A stretch of 46,564 nt of DNA from Paludibacteraceae bacterium. Lineage in GTDB: Bacteria > Bacteroidota > Bacteroidia > Bacteroidales > Paludibacteraceae. Made by a program: the position numbers and the translations under genes. Below the pieces are notes generated by a model that saw only the letters and a program-made list of their open reading frames with translations, ran no database searches and was not told where the DNA came from. The DNA lies in the NCBI GenBank assembly GCA_017450605.1, contig JAFSTG010000042.1, forward strand, positions 1 through 46,564, written 5' to 3'. This document shows positions 1 through 9,139 of this stretch, piece by piece (the stretch's first letter is position 1; every line of letters starts with the position of its first letter).

Positions 1-2
1 CG

Positions 3-3000
3 CTTGATGATGGATTCTATAGTTTCGACCTCAAGAAAGGTGCCAATATCATATTCAGTCAGAAAGGTAATCCGCAAACCACCGATTTGGAGAATATAAA
101 TGAAGATATCTGCTATGCTTGGCGAAACGGGAACGCTGTCGTTGATAAAAACTGCGAGGGAGTAGCATGTGCTGATGAGATAAAAACCAACATCACCGTA
201 ACTATCTGCGAAGGCGAGGAGTATAACGGCCATACCAAGGCTGGTCCTTACACCGACATCTTCACTGCCGATAACGGTTGCGACTCGATTGTCAATCTCA
301 CTCTTATAGTAACCAAACCGCTTACTATCGAAGCCTATTCTAACAACGACGACTACGGCAAGACGGTGGTTGTGCAACAACCAGATTGTAAGAATGGTAA
401 CACCGCTATTGTCAACGCTATAGCCTACGAAGGTTACCGATTCGTTCAGTGGTCGGATGGTAACAGACAGCCACGCCGGCAGCTACAACTCACCGACGAC
501 CTTAGCCTCGAGGCTATATTCGAAGAGGCAAAAGTGGTGTATTACACATTGAGCATCTCAACAGATAACGAGCAGATGGGGCAGGTGAGTGCTACCGATG
601 TTTATACAACGAGCGGTAATGTAACGAGTTACACCGACTCTTATGAAGACGGCTTGATAGTAACCATAGAGGCTCTACCTTTCGAAGGATATCAGTTTGT
701 AGGATGGTCCGACGGCGAGAAAGACGCAAGGCGCAACATACCCATCCATAGCGACACTGCCTTCGTCGCCTATTTCGATTATGCCGTCTTGACCATTGCG
801 TGGCTCGATGCCGATGGCAGCCTTCTTTCCACTTCAGAAACCGATTACGGTATGCTGCCAACCTACACCGCTTCTACACCCGTAAGAGAAATCGACGGCA
901 AGATGTATATCTTCTCCGGATGGAATCCTAAACTCAAACCTGCAACACAAAATGCCGCATATACCGCTACTTATCAGCCGCTTGTCATGACCGAATCGAT
1001 GGCAGCAATGGGCGTATTCTCGGTAGGTGAGGGTAAGTCGGTTAGATTTGCCAAAGGTAATGTCATCTATAGTGTCGCCACCGATAGTTGGCTTACGGCT
1101 CCCACACAATATGTAGTGGCGGGCGATGTGAATATCAATCTCGGCAATCCTGACTATTCCGGCTTTATCGACCTCTTTGCATGGAGTTGCGAGTCGGCTA
1201 AATTTGGCGTCAATCCTTCTAACGACGACAGCCACTACACCGGCGATTTCGTTGATTGGGGTAGCAACTTCAGCGGTAACTGGCGGACACTCTCAGCCGA
1301 CGAGTGGCAATATCTACTGAGCGGCAGACCTAATGCTTCTCAGCTATGGGCTAACGCTTCGGTGGTTGACAGAAAAGGCTTGCTCCTTTTGCCTGACAAA
1401 TGGGTCAAACCCGAAGGCATTGAGTTTACTCCTGCATACAAGCCTGCCGATTCTTACGAGGAAGACTTCACTGCTAACAAATACAATTATGCGCAGTGGC
1501 AGGCCCTTGAGCTCTCAGGAGCTTTGTTCCTACCTGCTGCAGGCTCTCGCACAGGAGGTTATGGCAATACAATGAACGGGGGCCAGCCTGCCACTTTCGT
1601 CAACGAGCAAACTGGCTTCTACAGCTGGGTTGATAATGTGGATGCTTACGGATATTATTGGTCGTCAACGGCAGTAGAGGAAAAACAGACAATGGCATCC
1701 TATCTTATCTTCGGAGGAGATATGCACGCTTATACCTACGGCAATGCTGTGCTCTGGAATCGTGAGAAGCGTCGAGGCAACTCCGTCCGTCTTGCCACCG
1801 ACGTGATAGCTTATCGGGTGGCATGGCTCAACTACGACGGCACATTGCTCGAACTCGACGAAGAACTTGCACCGGGCGCAAGGCCAGAGTATAACGGACC
1901 AACACCCACACATCCTGACGATGACGAAGCCACATATATTTTCTATGGTTGGACTCCCGAGTTACAGCCTGTTGCCGGCAATACTTTATATACCGCTGTG
2001 TTTGAAAAACGCCAACTCACCCATTTCCGACTTATGCTTGATGTCAACTCTGCGGAGCAAGGAAAGATAAGCGCTGATGCTCAAGAGCCCGTCGCTTCGC
2101 TCGAAAAAGTATATAAGGCAGGCGAGCAAGTAAAGATAGAGGCTGTAGCAGAGCAGGGTTATCATTTTCTGAGGTGGTCGGATGGAGTAACCCAACAGCA
2201 AAGAACGATAACACTCACACGCAACATCAAACTCACTGCTGTCTTTGCTCCCGACACAAAGAAATATACCCTTACCGTCCTCTCTAATAATTCGGAATGG
2301 GGTAGCGCGACAGGAAGCGGGAATTTCGACAAAGGCGAGCAGGCATCAATAGAAGCCATACCCGCCGAAGGCTACCGCTTTATTGGCTGGTCCGACGGGA
2401 ATAAAGAGACACAGCGCACCATCACCATCAAGCAGAATACCACTCTCTATGCTAACTTCGAAAAGATAATCAACTACTACAACCTCACTCTGCTTGCGAG
2501 CGATGAGAATTTGGGATACACTGCCGGTAGCGGCACCTATGCCGAAGGCTTTACTGTCACTATCAACGCCTTCCCGACAAGCGGAAATAAGTTTGTAGGG
2601 TGGTCAGATGGCAACAACGAAGCGCGGCGTACTATCACTATCGATGGAGACATTACCCTTACTGCCAACTTCGAGCCGATACCACAAGAGGTTAAAACCT
2701 ATAAGCTTACATTGCTGAGCAACGGCAATATGGGAAGCGTAACAGGAGGCGGTGATTATGAGAAAGGTACACAAGTCGAGATTGAGGCTCTGCCTTTCGA
2801 CGGTTACTGGTTTGTCGGATGGTCCGACGGCGATATTCGTCAACAACGCACTATCGTTCTCATCTCCGACATTACACTCACCGCTATCTTCGACCCGCTT
2901 CCGCCTCAGTTTACCACCTATTCCGTTACACTTACAACCAATAGCGAACAGATGGGTAAAACCTATGGCTCAGGCAACTATGCTGAGGGTAGCAAAATCC

Positions 3001-4121
3001 TTATTTCGGCTGTCGCTAACAAAGGCTATCGCTTCGTAAACTGGTCTGATGGTAACACTAACGAAAAACGGACTATAACCGTCAACCAAGATGTGGTGCT
3101 AACTGCCAATTTCGAGAAAGTCAATATCATCTACACCCTCAGCCTTTTTGCCGGCGATGCAGTGATGGGGACTGTTAGAGGAGCAGGACAATACGACGAG
3201 GGCACACAGGTTACAATAGAGGCAATACCCTACCACGGGTATCGCTTCGTCGAATGGTCCGACGGCGTCGCTATGCCAACTCGCAATATTGTTGTTGATA
3301 GAAATATCACGCTCACTGCCTACTTCGAAACTACAGCCACTCCGCCACCACCACTCTCCTACCGTTTAACCCTTAGCGTCAATAATACCGCAATGGGTGT
3401 GGTAACCGGCGAAGGTATCTATGCTAAAGATACTGAAGTAGAAATTGAGGCTATACCTAACGATGGCTACCAATTTGTTAAATGGTCTGACGAAAACACA
3501 CAGCCTGCTCGCACTATAACCCTTTCATCTAACTTGCACTTGATAGCTTTCTTCTCACCTCTGCCTGCCGAGAATGTTTACTATACGCTTACAGTCGTTT
3601 CCGCGGATATTATGAAGGGAGCAATAGCTGGCACAGGCGAATATCAACAAGGCACTTATGCCGAGGCTCAGGCGATTCCTTTCGAGCATTTTGTTTTCCG
3701 TGCATGGTCAGATGGCAACGCCGCTAACCCGCGGCAAGTACTTATGGATGGCAATAAGCAACTCACTGCTATTTTCGTAGGAGAAAAACACCAACTCACT
3801 CTTACATGCAACACAATGCACGGACGAGTGAGCGGCGCAGGCTCTTACGAATACGATACAGAGGTTACTGTCGAAGCCTTCCCGCGAGAACATTATACTT
3901 TCCTCAATTGGTCTGACGGAATAGGCGATAACCCGCGACAAATCTATATCAACAGCGATATCACACTCGAGGCACTCTTTGTGCCTGACCCAACGGCGGT
4001 GGAAGACGTCAACTCAGGGCAAACACTCGAATCCAAACCGAGAAAAGTAATCATTGGCGGACATCTCTATATCATTATGCCCGACGGCAAGATATACGAC
4101 TCTACAGGCAAACAACTGTAG
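3..4121 (+). CDS. Giant secreted surface protein with WSDG repeats (5' end missing)
   Basis: The frame is open from the first bases of the window, so the TTG at 87 is not the true start and the N-terminus lies upstream. Visible order, numbered from position 87: end of a module resembling a CBM26-type starch-binding domain (before about residue 30); a Cys-containing repeat ending GCDSIVNLTL (about 37-72); two WSDG repeats (about 77-230); an InlB-like repeat with GWNP (231-300); a FISUMP-like domain (about 301-575, with YYWSSTA and GNSVRLA); a second InlB-like repeat with GWTP; then nine WSDG repeats (about 644-1301). Each WSDG repeat reads roughly Y.LTL..N..MG.V.G.G.Y..GT.V.IEA.P..GY.FV.WSDG....RTI......L.A.F. 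The C-terminus (VIIGGHLYIIMPDGKIYD) resembles Bacteroidales type IX secretion sorting tails. A secreted or surface adhesin or polysaccharide-binding protein is inferred; no catalytic domain is in view. Confidence 0.8.
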   Translation, partial: LDDGFYSFDLKKGANIIFSQKGNPQTTDLENINEDICYAWRNGNAVVDKNCEGVACADEIKTNITVTICEGEEYNGHTKAGPYTDIFTADNGCDSIVNLTLIVTKPLTIEAYSNNDDYGKTVVVQQPDCKNGNTAIVNAIAYEGYRFVQWSDGNRQPRRQLQLTDDLSLEAIFEEAKVVYYTLSISTDNEQMGQVSATDVYTTSGNVTSYTDSYEDGLIVTIEALPFEGYQFVGWSDGEKDARRNIPIHSDTAFVAYFDYAVLTIAWLDADGSLLSTSETDYGMLPTYTASTPVREIDGKMYIFSGWNPKLKPATQNAAYTATYQPLVMTESMAAMGVFSVGEGKSVRFAKGNVIYSVATDSWLTAPTQYVVAGDVNINLGNPDYSGFIDLFAWSCESAKFGVNPSNDDSHYTGDFVDWGSNFSGNWRTLSADEWQYLLSGRPNASQLWANASVVDRKGLLLLPDKWVKPEGIEFTPAYKPADSYEEDFTANKYNYAQWQALELSGALFLPAAGSRTGGYGNTMNGGQPATFVNEQTGFYSWVDNVDAYGYYWSSTAVEEKQTMASYLIFGGDMHAYTYGNAVLWNREKRRGNSVRLATDVIAYRVAWLNYDGTLLELDEELAPGARPEYNGPTPTHPDDDEATYIFYGWTPELQPVAGNTLYTAVFEKRQLTHFRLMLDVNSAEQGKISADAQEPVASLEKVYKAGEQVKIEAVAEQGYHFLRWSDGVTQQQRTITLTRNIKLTAVFAPDTKKYTLTVLSNNSEWGSATGSGNFDKGEQASIEAIPAEGYRFIGWSDGNKETQRTITIKQNTTLYANFEKIINYYNLTLLASDENLGYTAGSGTYAEGFTVTINAFPTSGNKFVGWSDGNNEARRTITIDGDITLTANFEPIPQEVKTYKLTLLSNGNMGSVTGGGDYEKGTQVEIEALPFDGYWFVGWSDGDIRQQRTIVLISDITLTAIFDPLPPQFTTYSVTLTTNSEQMGKTYGSGNYAEGSKILISAVANKGYRFVNWSDGNTNEKRTITVNQDVVLTANFEKVNIIYTLSLFAGDAVMGTVRGAGQYDEGTQVTIEAIPYHGYRFVEWSDGVAMPTRNIVVDRNITLTAYFETTATPPPPLSYRLTLSVNNTAMGVVTGEGIYAKDTEVEIEAIPNDGYQFVKWSDENTQPARTITLSSNLHLIAFFSPLPAENVYYTLTVVSADIMKGAIAGTGEYQQGTYAEAQAIPFEHFVFRAWSDGNAANPRQVLMDGNKQLTAIFVGEKHQLTLTCNTMHGRVSGAGSYEYDTEVTVEAFPREHYTFLNWSDGIGDNPRQIYINSDITLEALFVPDPTAVEDVNSGQTLESKPRKVIIGGHLYIIMPDGKIYDSTGKQL

Positions 4122-4150
4122 CAGATAGCAAACATTGCAAAAACATAACA

Positions 4151-4179
4151 AAAGAGACACCTCAACGATGTCTCTTTTG
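4151..4179. terminator. Bidirectional terminator between the giant surface protein and rplS
   Basis: A perfect 10-bp stem, AAAAGAGACA with TGTCTCTTTT, encloses a 9-base loop. A-rich and T-rich flanks let it work in both directions, which suits two genes that converge here. Confidence 0.85.
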
Positions 4180-4202
4180 TTTTCCATACTACTATCTCAC
4201 GA

Positions 4203-4556
4203 TTACTTAACGCGGCGCTCGGGAATACGGGCCTTCTTGCCGGTAAGGTCACGAAGATAATAAAGTTTCGCACGGCGAACTTTACCGTATTTGTTGATTG
4301 TTATCTTCTCAACAAAAGGTGAGTCCATAGGGAAGATTCGCTCTACACCTACACCATTCGAAATCTTGCGGACGGTGAAGCGCTTCTTGTCCTGATTACC
4401 GCTGATGCGAATAACGTCGCCACGGAACTCTTGGATACGCTCTTTGTTACCTTCCTTGATACGATACGATACCGTTACCGTATCACCTGCTGCAAATGCG
4501 GGAAACTCTTTCTTCTCGCCTGCGAATGCTTGCTCAGCAATCTTTATCAAATCCAT
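4203..4556 (-). CDS. rplS: 50S ribosomal protein L19
   Basis: At 117 residues it has the normal L19 length. The family signature is clear: [13 protein letters not shown] near the N-terminus, the FRGDVI strand, [14 protein letters not shown] and the basic tail [13 protein letters not shown]19 sits at the interface of the 30S and 50S subunits. The gene stands alone, with a strong promoter about 140 bp upstream and a terminator shared with the convergent surface-protein gene. The leader is long enough for structure (an AGACC/GGTCT pairing is possible), but I recognise no known leader family. Confidence 0.97.
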   Translation of the reverse strand: MDLIKIAEQAFAGEKKEFPAFAAGDTVTVSYRIKEGNKERIQEFRGDVIRISGNQDKKRFTVRKISNGVGVERIFPMDSPFVEKITINKYGKVRRAKLYYLRDLTGKKARIPERRVK

Positions 4557-4696
4557 TGATTTAAAATTTTATTAAGACAAATCTCTTTGCCTCACTAAGT
4601 TAATGAACAGAGTATATACTACATTTCGACTACTTGCAGACCATCAATGCTGCACAGGTCTATCCATTCGCCAGAGACTCTGCCCGAAAGCGGCTG

Positions 4697-4728
4697 CAAA
4701 GATACAACCTTTTTTTCAATCCGCCAAA
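4697..4728 (-). promoter_or_regulatory. rplS promoter, Bacteroidota type
   Basis: On the minus strand a TTTG box (CAAA at 4725-4728) lies 20 bp before TATCTTTG (CAAAGATA at 4697-4704). The bases after the -7 box, CAGCCGCTTTCGG, are identical to those after the promoter of the tRNA-Arg gene at 41559. Confidence 0.75.
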
Positions 4729-4823
4729 TAACTGGTAATACTAATCACACTTTTTTCTACTCACACACACTCAACTTCCATCTTCAATTTATGTAAACCG
4801 ATACTATCGTTGCAAAAATCCCC

Positions 4824-5564
4824 TCACTTGTAAAACGTGAGCCAGTTTGTGCAGTAACGGCTCTTGCTCGCTGCAGGATATATCTCTTCCGTTGCACCCG
4901 ACGATAAGCGATACCACGAGTGATTCCAACCCTCACCCATGTCTAAGTATAATGCTTCCGTAGGATTCAGTCGCTGAAAAGCTGTAAGAAATTCAGAAAA
5001 TAACGACGGTTCGATGTTTTCTACGATACATAGTCTGCCATCCAACTCGGCAAGCAAACGATAGTTCTCAGTACGGTTGAAACGGGGATTCTCAGTCCTC
5101 GTATTTGACATATAACGACCTCTGTGGATAATTATCTCTTGCATGAATCCCATTCCTCCGTGTTTCGACGCCTCAAGCAACCCTCGCTCCGCAGAAAGTG
5201 TATCTCCAAAGAACTGATAACTGCCCTCATACCATACAAAACCGCCCGTATTGCCTATCCTGACATGCGTCTCCGGACAACTTGCACCTTCATACCATAC
5301 TCCGCCACTTACGTGGTTGCCGTCGATGTTAGTATGTGCGAAGGTGTCGAGTAGAGCCTCCGTGAATGCCGCCTCCGCAACAAAGATAACATCTCTCTCT
5401 TCTATCGACGGCATACGCGCACAGCGCAAATCCAAACGAGAAAATGAAGGGGTGTAAACGCGTAAATTAAGCGAGTCGTGAATGGTTATCTCCACATCTT
5501 CAACCGACGGCGGAGTGCAGGCAACTGGTATCATGGCAATTATGATAAATATAAGTTTCTTCAT
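4824..5564 (-). CDS. Lipoprotein, possible phosphodiester glycosidase-like (NAGPA/DUF2233) protein
   Basis: A 246-residue protein with an N-terminal lipoprotein signal (MKKLIFIIIAMIPVAC, lipid on Cys16). Later motifs FVAEAAFTEA, a run of short Gly/Trp/Tyr segments (GGVWYEG and GGFVWYEG) and the C-terminal LYLDMGEGWNHSWYR resemble the phosphodiester glycosidase fold family, where a late Asp-Met/Gly strand follows a secreted core. The substrate is unknown and the assignment is tentative. It starts 5 bases after the stop of the U32 gene, so the two are probably translated from one message, last in an operon of HerA-like ATPase, U32 protein and lipoprotein. I see no own promoter. Confidence 0.7.
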   Translation of the reverse strand: MKKLIFIIIAMIPVACTPPSVEDVEITIHDSLNLRVYTPSFSRLDLRCARMPSIEERDVIFVAEAAFTEALLDTFAHTNIDGNHVSGGVWYEGASCPETHVRIGNTGGFVWYEGSYQFFGDTLSAERGLLEASKHGGMGFMQEIIIHRGRYMSNTRTENPRFNRTENYRLLAELDGRLCIVENIEPSLFSEFLTAFQRLNPTEALYLDMGEGWNHSWYRLSSGATEEIYPAASKSRYCTNWLTFYK

Positions 5565-5569
5565 TCAGG

Positions 5570-7324
5570 TTAAGAATACTGCAATGCAACATCGTTTACA
5601 TCTGCTGGATATATACTCATTTCACACTTCTTACAATCGAAATGTAGCGCAAATATGTTCTTGCCGCTTCTCAGGTAAGCCGGCTCACGCCGATCTGCTG
5701 CTTGCGACCTGCTGCTTGCAACCTGCTTGCGGCATATACCCATCTCGCGAAGAATACAGTAGCGGCATGTCATAAGAGCCCCAATCTCTTCTTTGCGTGT
5801 GAGACGAGTTCGCGACCTGTTACTTGCTGCCTGCGACCTGCTACTTGCTGTCTGCAACCTGCTACCTGCTATCGTCTCACGACGCATAGTGTTGAGCACT
5901 GAAGCCGGTATAAACCACGGCTGAGAGATCTCAACGCTAATACTTGAAGCCTCATAAGGAGTGTCGCCTAACTTGCTTAGTTGGGTGAGGATGTTATTAA
6001 ATGCCTGCTCGCTGTTGCGAGCAGGTGTCTTTTCGCATTCAAACTCTTTGAACATATCACCAATGCTGAGGCGGAAACCTCTGTCGGTCTCCGCAAAGAC
6101 AATATCCACGGGCAGGCGGCGGCATGTCTTGCTCTTGGCGAGTGTGTCGGCAAACTGTTTGTCGTAGTTACGATATACGGCTACTCCCACGGGCACTGAA
6201 TGTCTTGTTGACGGAATTACGCGAAACAAGTGGGGCGCTATTTGACGGGCGCCATTAACGGAAAAACCTAAGTTGCCTATCGTCAGACCGTCGCCGTTAT
6301 GTAATTCAGTGGAAGTATTTATATCAATGCTTCTACCCGTTTGCTCCGAGCCAAACACCACACCTATCTCTTCGCCTGTTGAAGCAGGTGTCTGCCAATT
6401 GGCAATCTTTCCTTGAACGGGGAAGAAATAGTCGGTGGCTCCGCGATGGAAAGTTTTTTCGGGGTCGGGAGTGAAGTCGATATACACATTGCCTTTTGAT
6501 GCTCTCTTGTATTGAGGGTTAACCGCGAAAATGGCATCTAACTTCCCCCGATAGTATGCTACTATGTTTCTTACGTAGTTCTCGTCTTTAAGTCGCCCCT
6601 CTATCTTGAACGAAGTAGCTCCTGACTCTAATAACTCTAAAAGGTGAGCCGAGCGGTCCATGTCAAGCAACGATAGAGCATACTTGTCGTGCTCTATCAT
6701 TTTCATATCTTTATCTAACAGGTCGTAGCGGTAACGGCACAACTGTGCACAGCAACCTCGGTTGGCACTCCTGCCTGTTACGTACTCGCTCATATAGCAT
6801 CTACCCGAATAACTGACACATAGCGCCCCGTGTACGAATACTTCAAGTTCGATGTCGGTGTTATCACTTATCTCTTTTATTTGCTCGGGGTTTAGTTCGC
6901 GGGCGAGTACAACTCTCTTAAAACCCATTTCCTGCAGACGCAAAACCTGCTCTGTCGTGCGGTTGTCGCATTGTGTAGACGCATGCAGTCTCAGTGGTGG
7001 CAATTCGTAGGATAATAATCTCAGGTCCTGAATCAGAATACCGTCAGCTCCCGCTTCGTATAGTTGCCAAATCATATCAACGGCATCGGCTATCTCATCG
7101 TCGTGAAGTAAAGTGTTAACCGTAACCCATACGCGGCAGTCGAATATATGGGCGTAGCCGCACAACTCGGCTATGTCGGCAATGCTATTGCCGGCTGCCT
7201 GACGTGCACCAAAACGAGGGGCACCGATATAGACCGCATCTGCTCCGGCATCAATAGCAACTTTGCCCACTTTCAAATCGCGAGCAGGAGCAAGAAGTTC
7301 TATTTGTTGAGACTGATTGAACAT
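5570..7324 (-). CDS. U32 family protein (peptidase U32 / RNA hydroxylation type) with repeat insertions
   Basis: The N-terminal half is a typical U32 domain: IELLAPARDLKVGKVAIDAGADAVYIG, the HGALCVSYSGRCYMSEYVTGRSANRGCCAQLCRYRY cysteine region (given here as family landmarks, about residues 165-200) and FKIEGRLK. Characterised U32 relatives (RlhA, TrhP) hydroxylate RNA and bind an Fe-S cluster or a metal through such cysteines; a peptidase role is doubtful. The C-terminal region keeps two more cysteine pairs, CRYC...C and CKKC, close to the end. Two stretches around this region, about residues 485-504 and 533-545, are encoded by 7-bp tandem repeats and read as low-complexity Ser/Arg/Gln/Ala peptide. 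The frame stays open across both, so the gene looks functional. It lies between the HerA-like ATPase and the lipoprotein in one probable operon. Confidence 0.9.
   Translation of the reverse strand: MFNQSQQIELLAPARDLKVGKVAIDAGADAVYIGAPRFGARQAAGNSIADIAELCGYAHIFDCRVWVTVNTLLHDDEIADAVDMIWQLYEAGADGILIQDLRLLSYELPPLRLHASTQCDNRTTEQVLRLQEMGFKRVVLARELNPEQIKEISDNTDIELEVFVHGALCVSYSGRCYMSEYVTGRSANRGCCAQLCRYRYDLLDKDMKMIEHDKYALSLLDMDRSAHLLELLESGATSFKIEGRLKDENYVRNIVAYYRGKLDAIFAVNPQYKRASKGNVYIDFTPDPEKTFHRGATDYFFPVQGKIANWQTPASTGEEIGVVFGSEQTGRSIDINTSTELHNGDGLTIGNLGFSVNGARQIAPHLFRVIPSTRHSVPVGVAVYRNYDKQFADTLAKSKTCRRLPVDIVFAETDRGFRLSIGDMFKEFECEKTPARNSEQAFNNILTQLSKLGDTPYEASSISVEISQPWFIPASVLNTMRRETIAGSRLQTASSRSQAASNRSRTRLTRKEEIGALMTCRYCILREMGICRKQVASSRSQAADRREPAYLRSGKNIFALHFDCKKCEMSIYPADVNDVALQYS
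5693..5727 (-). repeat. Heptanucleotide repeat array inside the U32 gene (5 units)
   Basis: Plus-strand units are ATCTGCT, GCTTGCG, ACCTGCT, GCTTGCA, ACCTGCT at exact 7-bp spacing. On the coding strand they read as AGCAGGT/CGCAAGC-type units and encode VASSRSQAAD, between the GICRK and LRSGKN segments of the protein. Confidence 0.85.
5815..5870 (-). repeat. Heptanucleotide repeat array inside the U32 gene (8 units)
   Basis: Plus-strand units are ACCTGTT, ACTTGCT, GCCTGCG, ACCTGCT, ACTTGCT, GTCTGCA, ACCTGCT, ACCTGCT. The coding strand gives a seven-residue periodic peptide, RLQTASSRSQAASNRSR. Its 56 bp is not a multiple of three, so the flanking bases also contribute to keeping the frame. Confidence 0.88.
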
Positions 7325-7334
7325 GAGAGAATTT

Positions 7335-7376
7335 CAGGAATCAGGAGTCAGGAATCAGGAATCAGGAATCAAGAAT
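7335..7376. repeat. Heptanucleotide repeat array, CAGGAAT type (6 units)
   Basis: Six exact 7-bp steps: CAGGAAT, CAGGAGT, CAGGAAT, CAGGAAT, CAGGAAT, CAAGAAT. It fills most of the 57-bp spacer between the HerA-like ATPase and the U32 gene. The shared YARG core suggests the same family as the NNYARGT arrays. Confidence 0.88.
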
Positions 7377-7381
7377 TACTA

Positions 7382-8983
7382 CTACTTGAGTAGTCCCATC
7401 AGCCCGCGCATAAGCGATTTGCCTAATTCGCGCCCGATGGTATTCATCGCGCTGTCGGCAGCTTTCTCAAAAGGCGACTTGGTAGCGCGACGGGTTGTTG
7501 TGGTGCGTGTAGAGCTTGTTCGTTGAGTCTGACGTTGCAACTCTTTTTCGAATCGTTGACGTTCTTTCTCTCGTTGTTGCTGCTCTTTCTCTCGTTGCTT
7601 TTGCTCCTTCTCACGCTGTTGCTGCAGCTCTTTCTCACGCTGAGCCGCCTGTTTGGCATGCTCGGCTTGCTGTCGCTCGTACTCGGCTTGTCGTTGCTCG
7701 GCATCTGCTTGCTCTTGCAACTCCTCGTATGCTGACTGACGATCAACATATTGTTCGTATTTGCCATATAGGTCGCTCGACAGGATAACATCGCGGCGGC
7801 GACTGTCGTCGATAGCCGACATCGAGCTTTGCGGACATATAATCTTTGCGCGTTCTACAATCTGCGGCTTGCCTTCTTCGTCCAGAAAACTGACAAGTGC
7901 TTCGCCGGTGCCAAGGTCGGTTATGGCATCTTCGGTCTTAAACGACGGGTTAGGTCTAAACGACTGTGCCGCTGCCTTTACGGCTTTCATCTCGGCTGGC
8001 GTGTAGGCTCGCAATGCATGTTGCACACGGTTGCCTAACTGTGCTAATACAGAGTTTGGCAGGTCGGAAGGAGACTGGGTTATGAAATACACACCAACAC
8101 CTTTCGAGCGGATAAGTTTCACTACTTGTTCCACTTTCTGAACTAACACTTTCGGGGCATCAGAGAAGAGCAGGTGTGCCTCGTCGAAGAAAAAGACCAT
8201 CTTGGGCTTGTCCATATCGCCTGCTTCGGGTAAGTTCTCGAATAATTCAGAGAGCAACCATAATATAAAAGTAGAGTAGAGTAGCGGATGCTGGAATAAC
8301 TTGACGCAGTGCAAGATGTTTACATAGCCTTGTCCGTTGCTGTCGGTCTGCATCCAGTCGAATATCTTCAAGTCAGGCTCGCCGAAGAATACATCGCCTC
8401 CTTGGTCTTCTAAAGCCAACAATGCACGCTGAATTGCTCCGAGCGACTGCTGAGTCATAGTGCCGTATAGAGTGGTGTACTCCTTAGCATGCTGAGCAGC
8501 AAACTGAAGCATCGCCTTCAGGTCTTTGAGGTCGATAAGTAGCAATCCTCTGTCGTCGGCTATTCGAAAGATGATATTCAGCACCCCTTCTTGCACTTCG
8601 CTCAAACCTAAAAGTCGAGAGAGAAGTAACGGCCCCATTTCTGATATTGTGGTGCGGACCGGGTGCCCTGCCTCGCCATATACATCCCAAAACCGTACAG
8701 GAAACGCTTTAAACGAGAAATCCTCTATCCCCATCTTGCTAAGACGCTTCTGCAAAGCATCGGTCATCTGCCCCGAGCGACACAAACCTGAAATATCACC
8801 TTTTACATCAGCAAGAAATACCGGGACACCTAATTCTGAAAATGCTTCAGCCATCACTTCGAGTGTGATAGTCTTGCCTGTGCCTGTAGCGCCAGCAATA
8901 AGGCCGTGGCGATTAGCCATACGAGGGTCAAGATAGACGTAATCTTCGCCTTTACCCATAAGAATTTTGCCGTTATGTATCAT
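7382..8983 (-). CDS. HerA/FtsK-type ATPase, DUF853 (YjgR) family
   Basis: 533 residues, usual for this family. The Walker A motif GATGTGKT is at residues 31-38, directly after the short N-terminal strand ([14 protein letters not shown]). [11 protein letters not shown] near residue 270 is Walker B, and the [14 protein letters not shown] segment is the sensor region with conserved Gln. The C-terminal part (about 395-490) is a Gln/Arg/Lys/Glu-rich predicted coiled coil of repeated QREKEQ units, followed by a short tail ending MRGLMGLLK. HerA-like ATPases act on DNA ends or move substrates; the role of the DUF853 group is not established. It is first in an operon with the U32 gene, with a good promoter just upstream. 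Confidence 0.9.
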   Translation of the reverse strand: MIHNGKILMGKGEDYVYLDPRMANRHGLIAGATGTGKTITLEVMAEAFSELGVPVFLADVKGDISGLCRSGQMTDALQKRLSKMGIEDFSFKAFPVRFWDVYGEAGHPVRTTISEMGPLLLSRLLGLSEVQEGVLNIIFRIADDRGLLLIDLKDLKAMLQFAAQHAKEYTTLYGTMTQQSLGAIQRALLALEDQGGDVFFGEPDLKIFDWMQTDSNGQGYVNILHCVKLFQHPLLYSTFILWLLSELFENLPEAGDMDKPKMVFFFDEAHLLFSDAPKVLVQKVEQVVKLIRSKGVGVYFITQSPSDLPNSVLAQLGNRVQHALRAYTPAEMKAVKAAAQSFRPNPSFKTEDAITDLGTGEALVSFLDEEGKPQIVERAKIICPQSSMSAIDDSRRRDVILSSDLYGKYEQYVDRQSAYEELQEQADAEQRQAEYERQQAEHAKQAAQREKELQQQREKEQKQREKEQQQREKERQRFEKELQRQTQRTSSTRTTTTRRATKSPFEKAADSAMNTIGRELGKSLMRGLMGLLK

Positions 8984-9017
8984 TTCGCTTAAGATTATTT
9001 AAGATTATTCAACATTG

Positions 9018-9048
9018 CAAAGATAGAGAAAAAAAACGAAACAACAAA
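9018..9048 (-). promoter_or_regulatory. Promoter of the HerA-like ATPase operon
   Basis: On the minus strand a TTTG box (CAAA 9045-9048) lies 19 bp before TATCTTTG (CAAAGATA 9018-9025). The leader then contains a 10-bp direct repeat (AAGATTATTT then AAGATTATTC, 8991-9010). Confidence 0.7.
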
Positions 9049-9064
9049 ATCCCTATTTTTGGCG

Positions 9065-9096
9065 ATTGTCAGATTTGTTGAATATGGATAATTTTG
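9065..9096 (+). promoter_or_regulatory. Probable promoter of the porin-imelysin-cytochrome locus
   Basis: TAATTTTG at 9089-9096 fits the TAnnTTTG box. The upstream box is weak: ATTG at 9065-9068, 20 bp away. The start codon follows 43 bp later. I see no clear operator or Fur-box-like palindrome. Confidence 0.5.
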
Positions 9097-9139
9097 CGTC
9101 GAATTTTAAAAGGTGTAATTTGTCTTTTTTAATACGACA

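Noticed and set aside
4557-4696. A riboswitch or known ribosomal-protein leader before rplS
   Set aside because: Only one short pairing is visible and I cannot match it to a known family.
5693-5870. The odd U32 C-terminus as a frameshift or a pseudogene
   Set aside because: The frame runs on through both repeat blocks into the conserved CKKC motif and a normal stop.
7317-7526. A short plus-strand ORF reading NQESGI-type peptide
   Set aside because: It is only the heptamer array read in another frame, followed by antisense of the ATPase gene.
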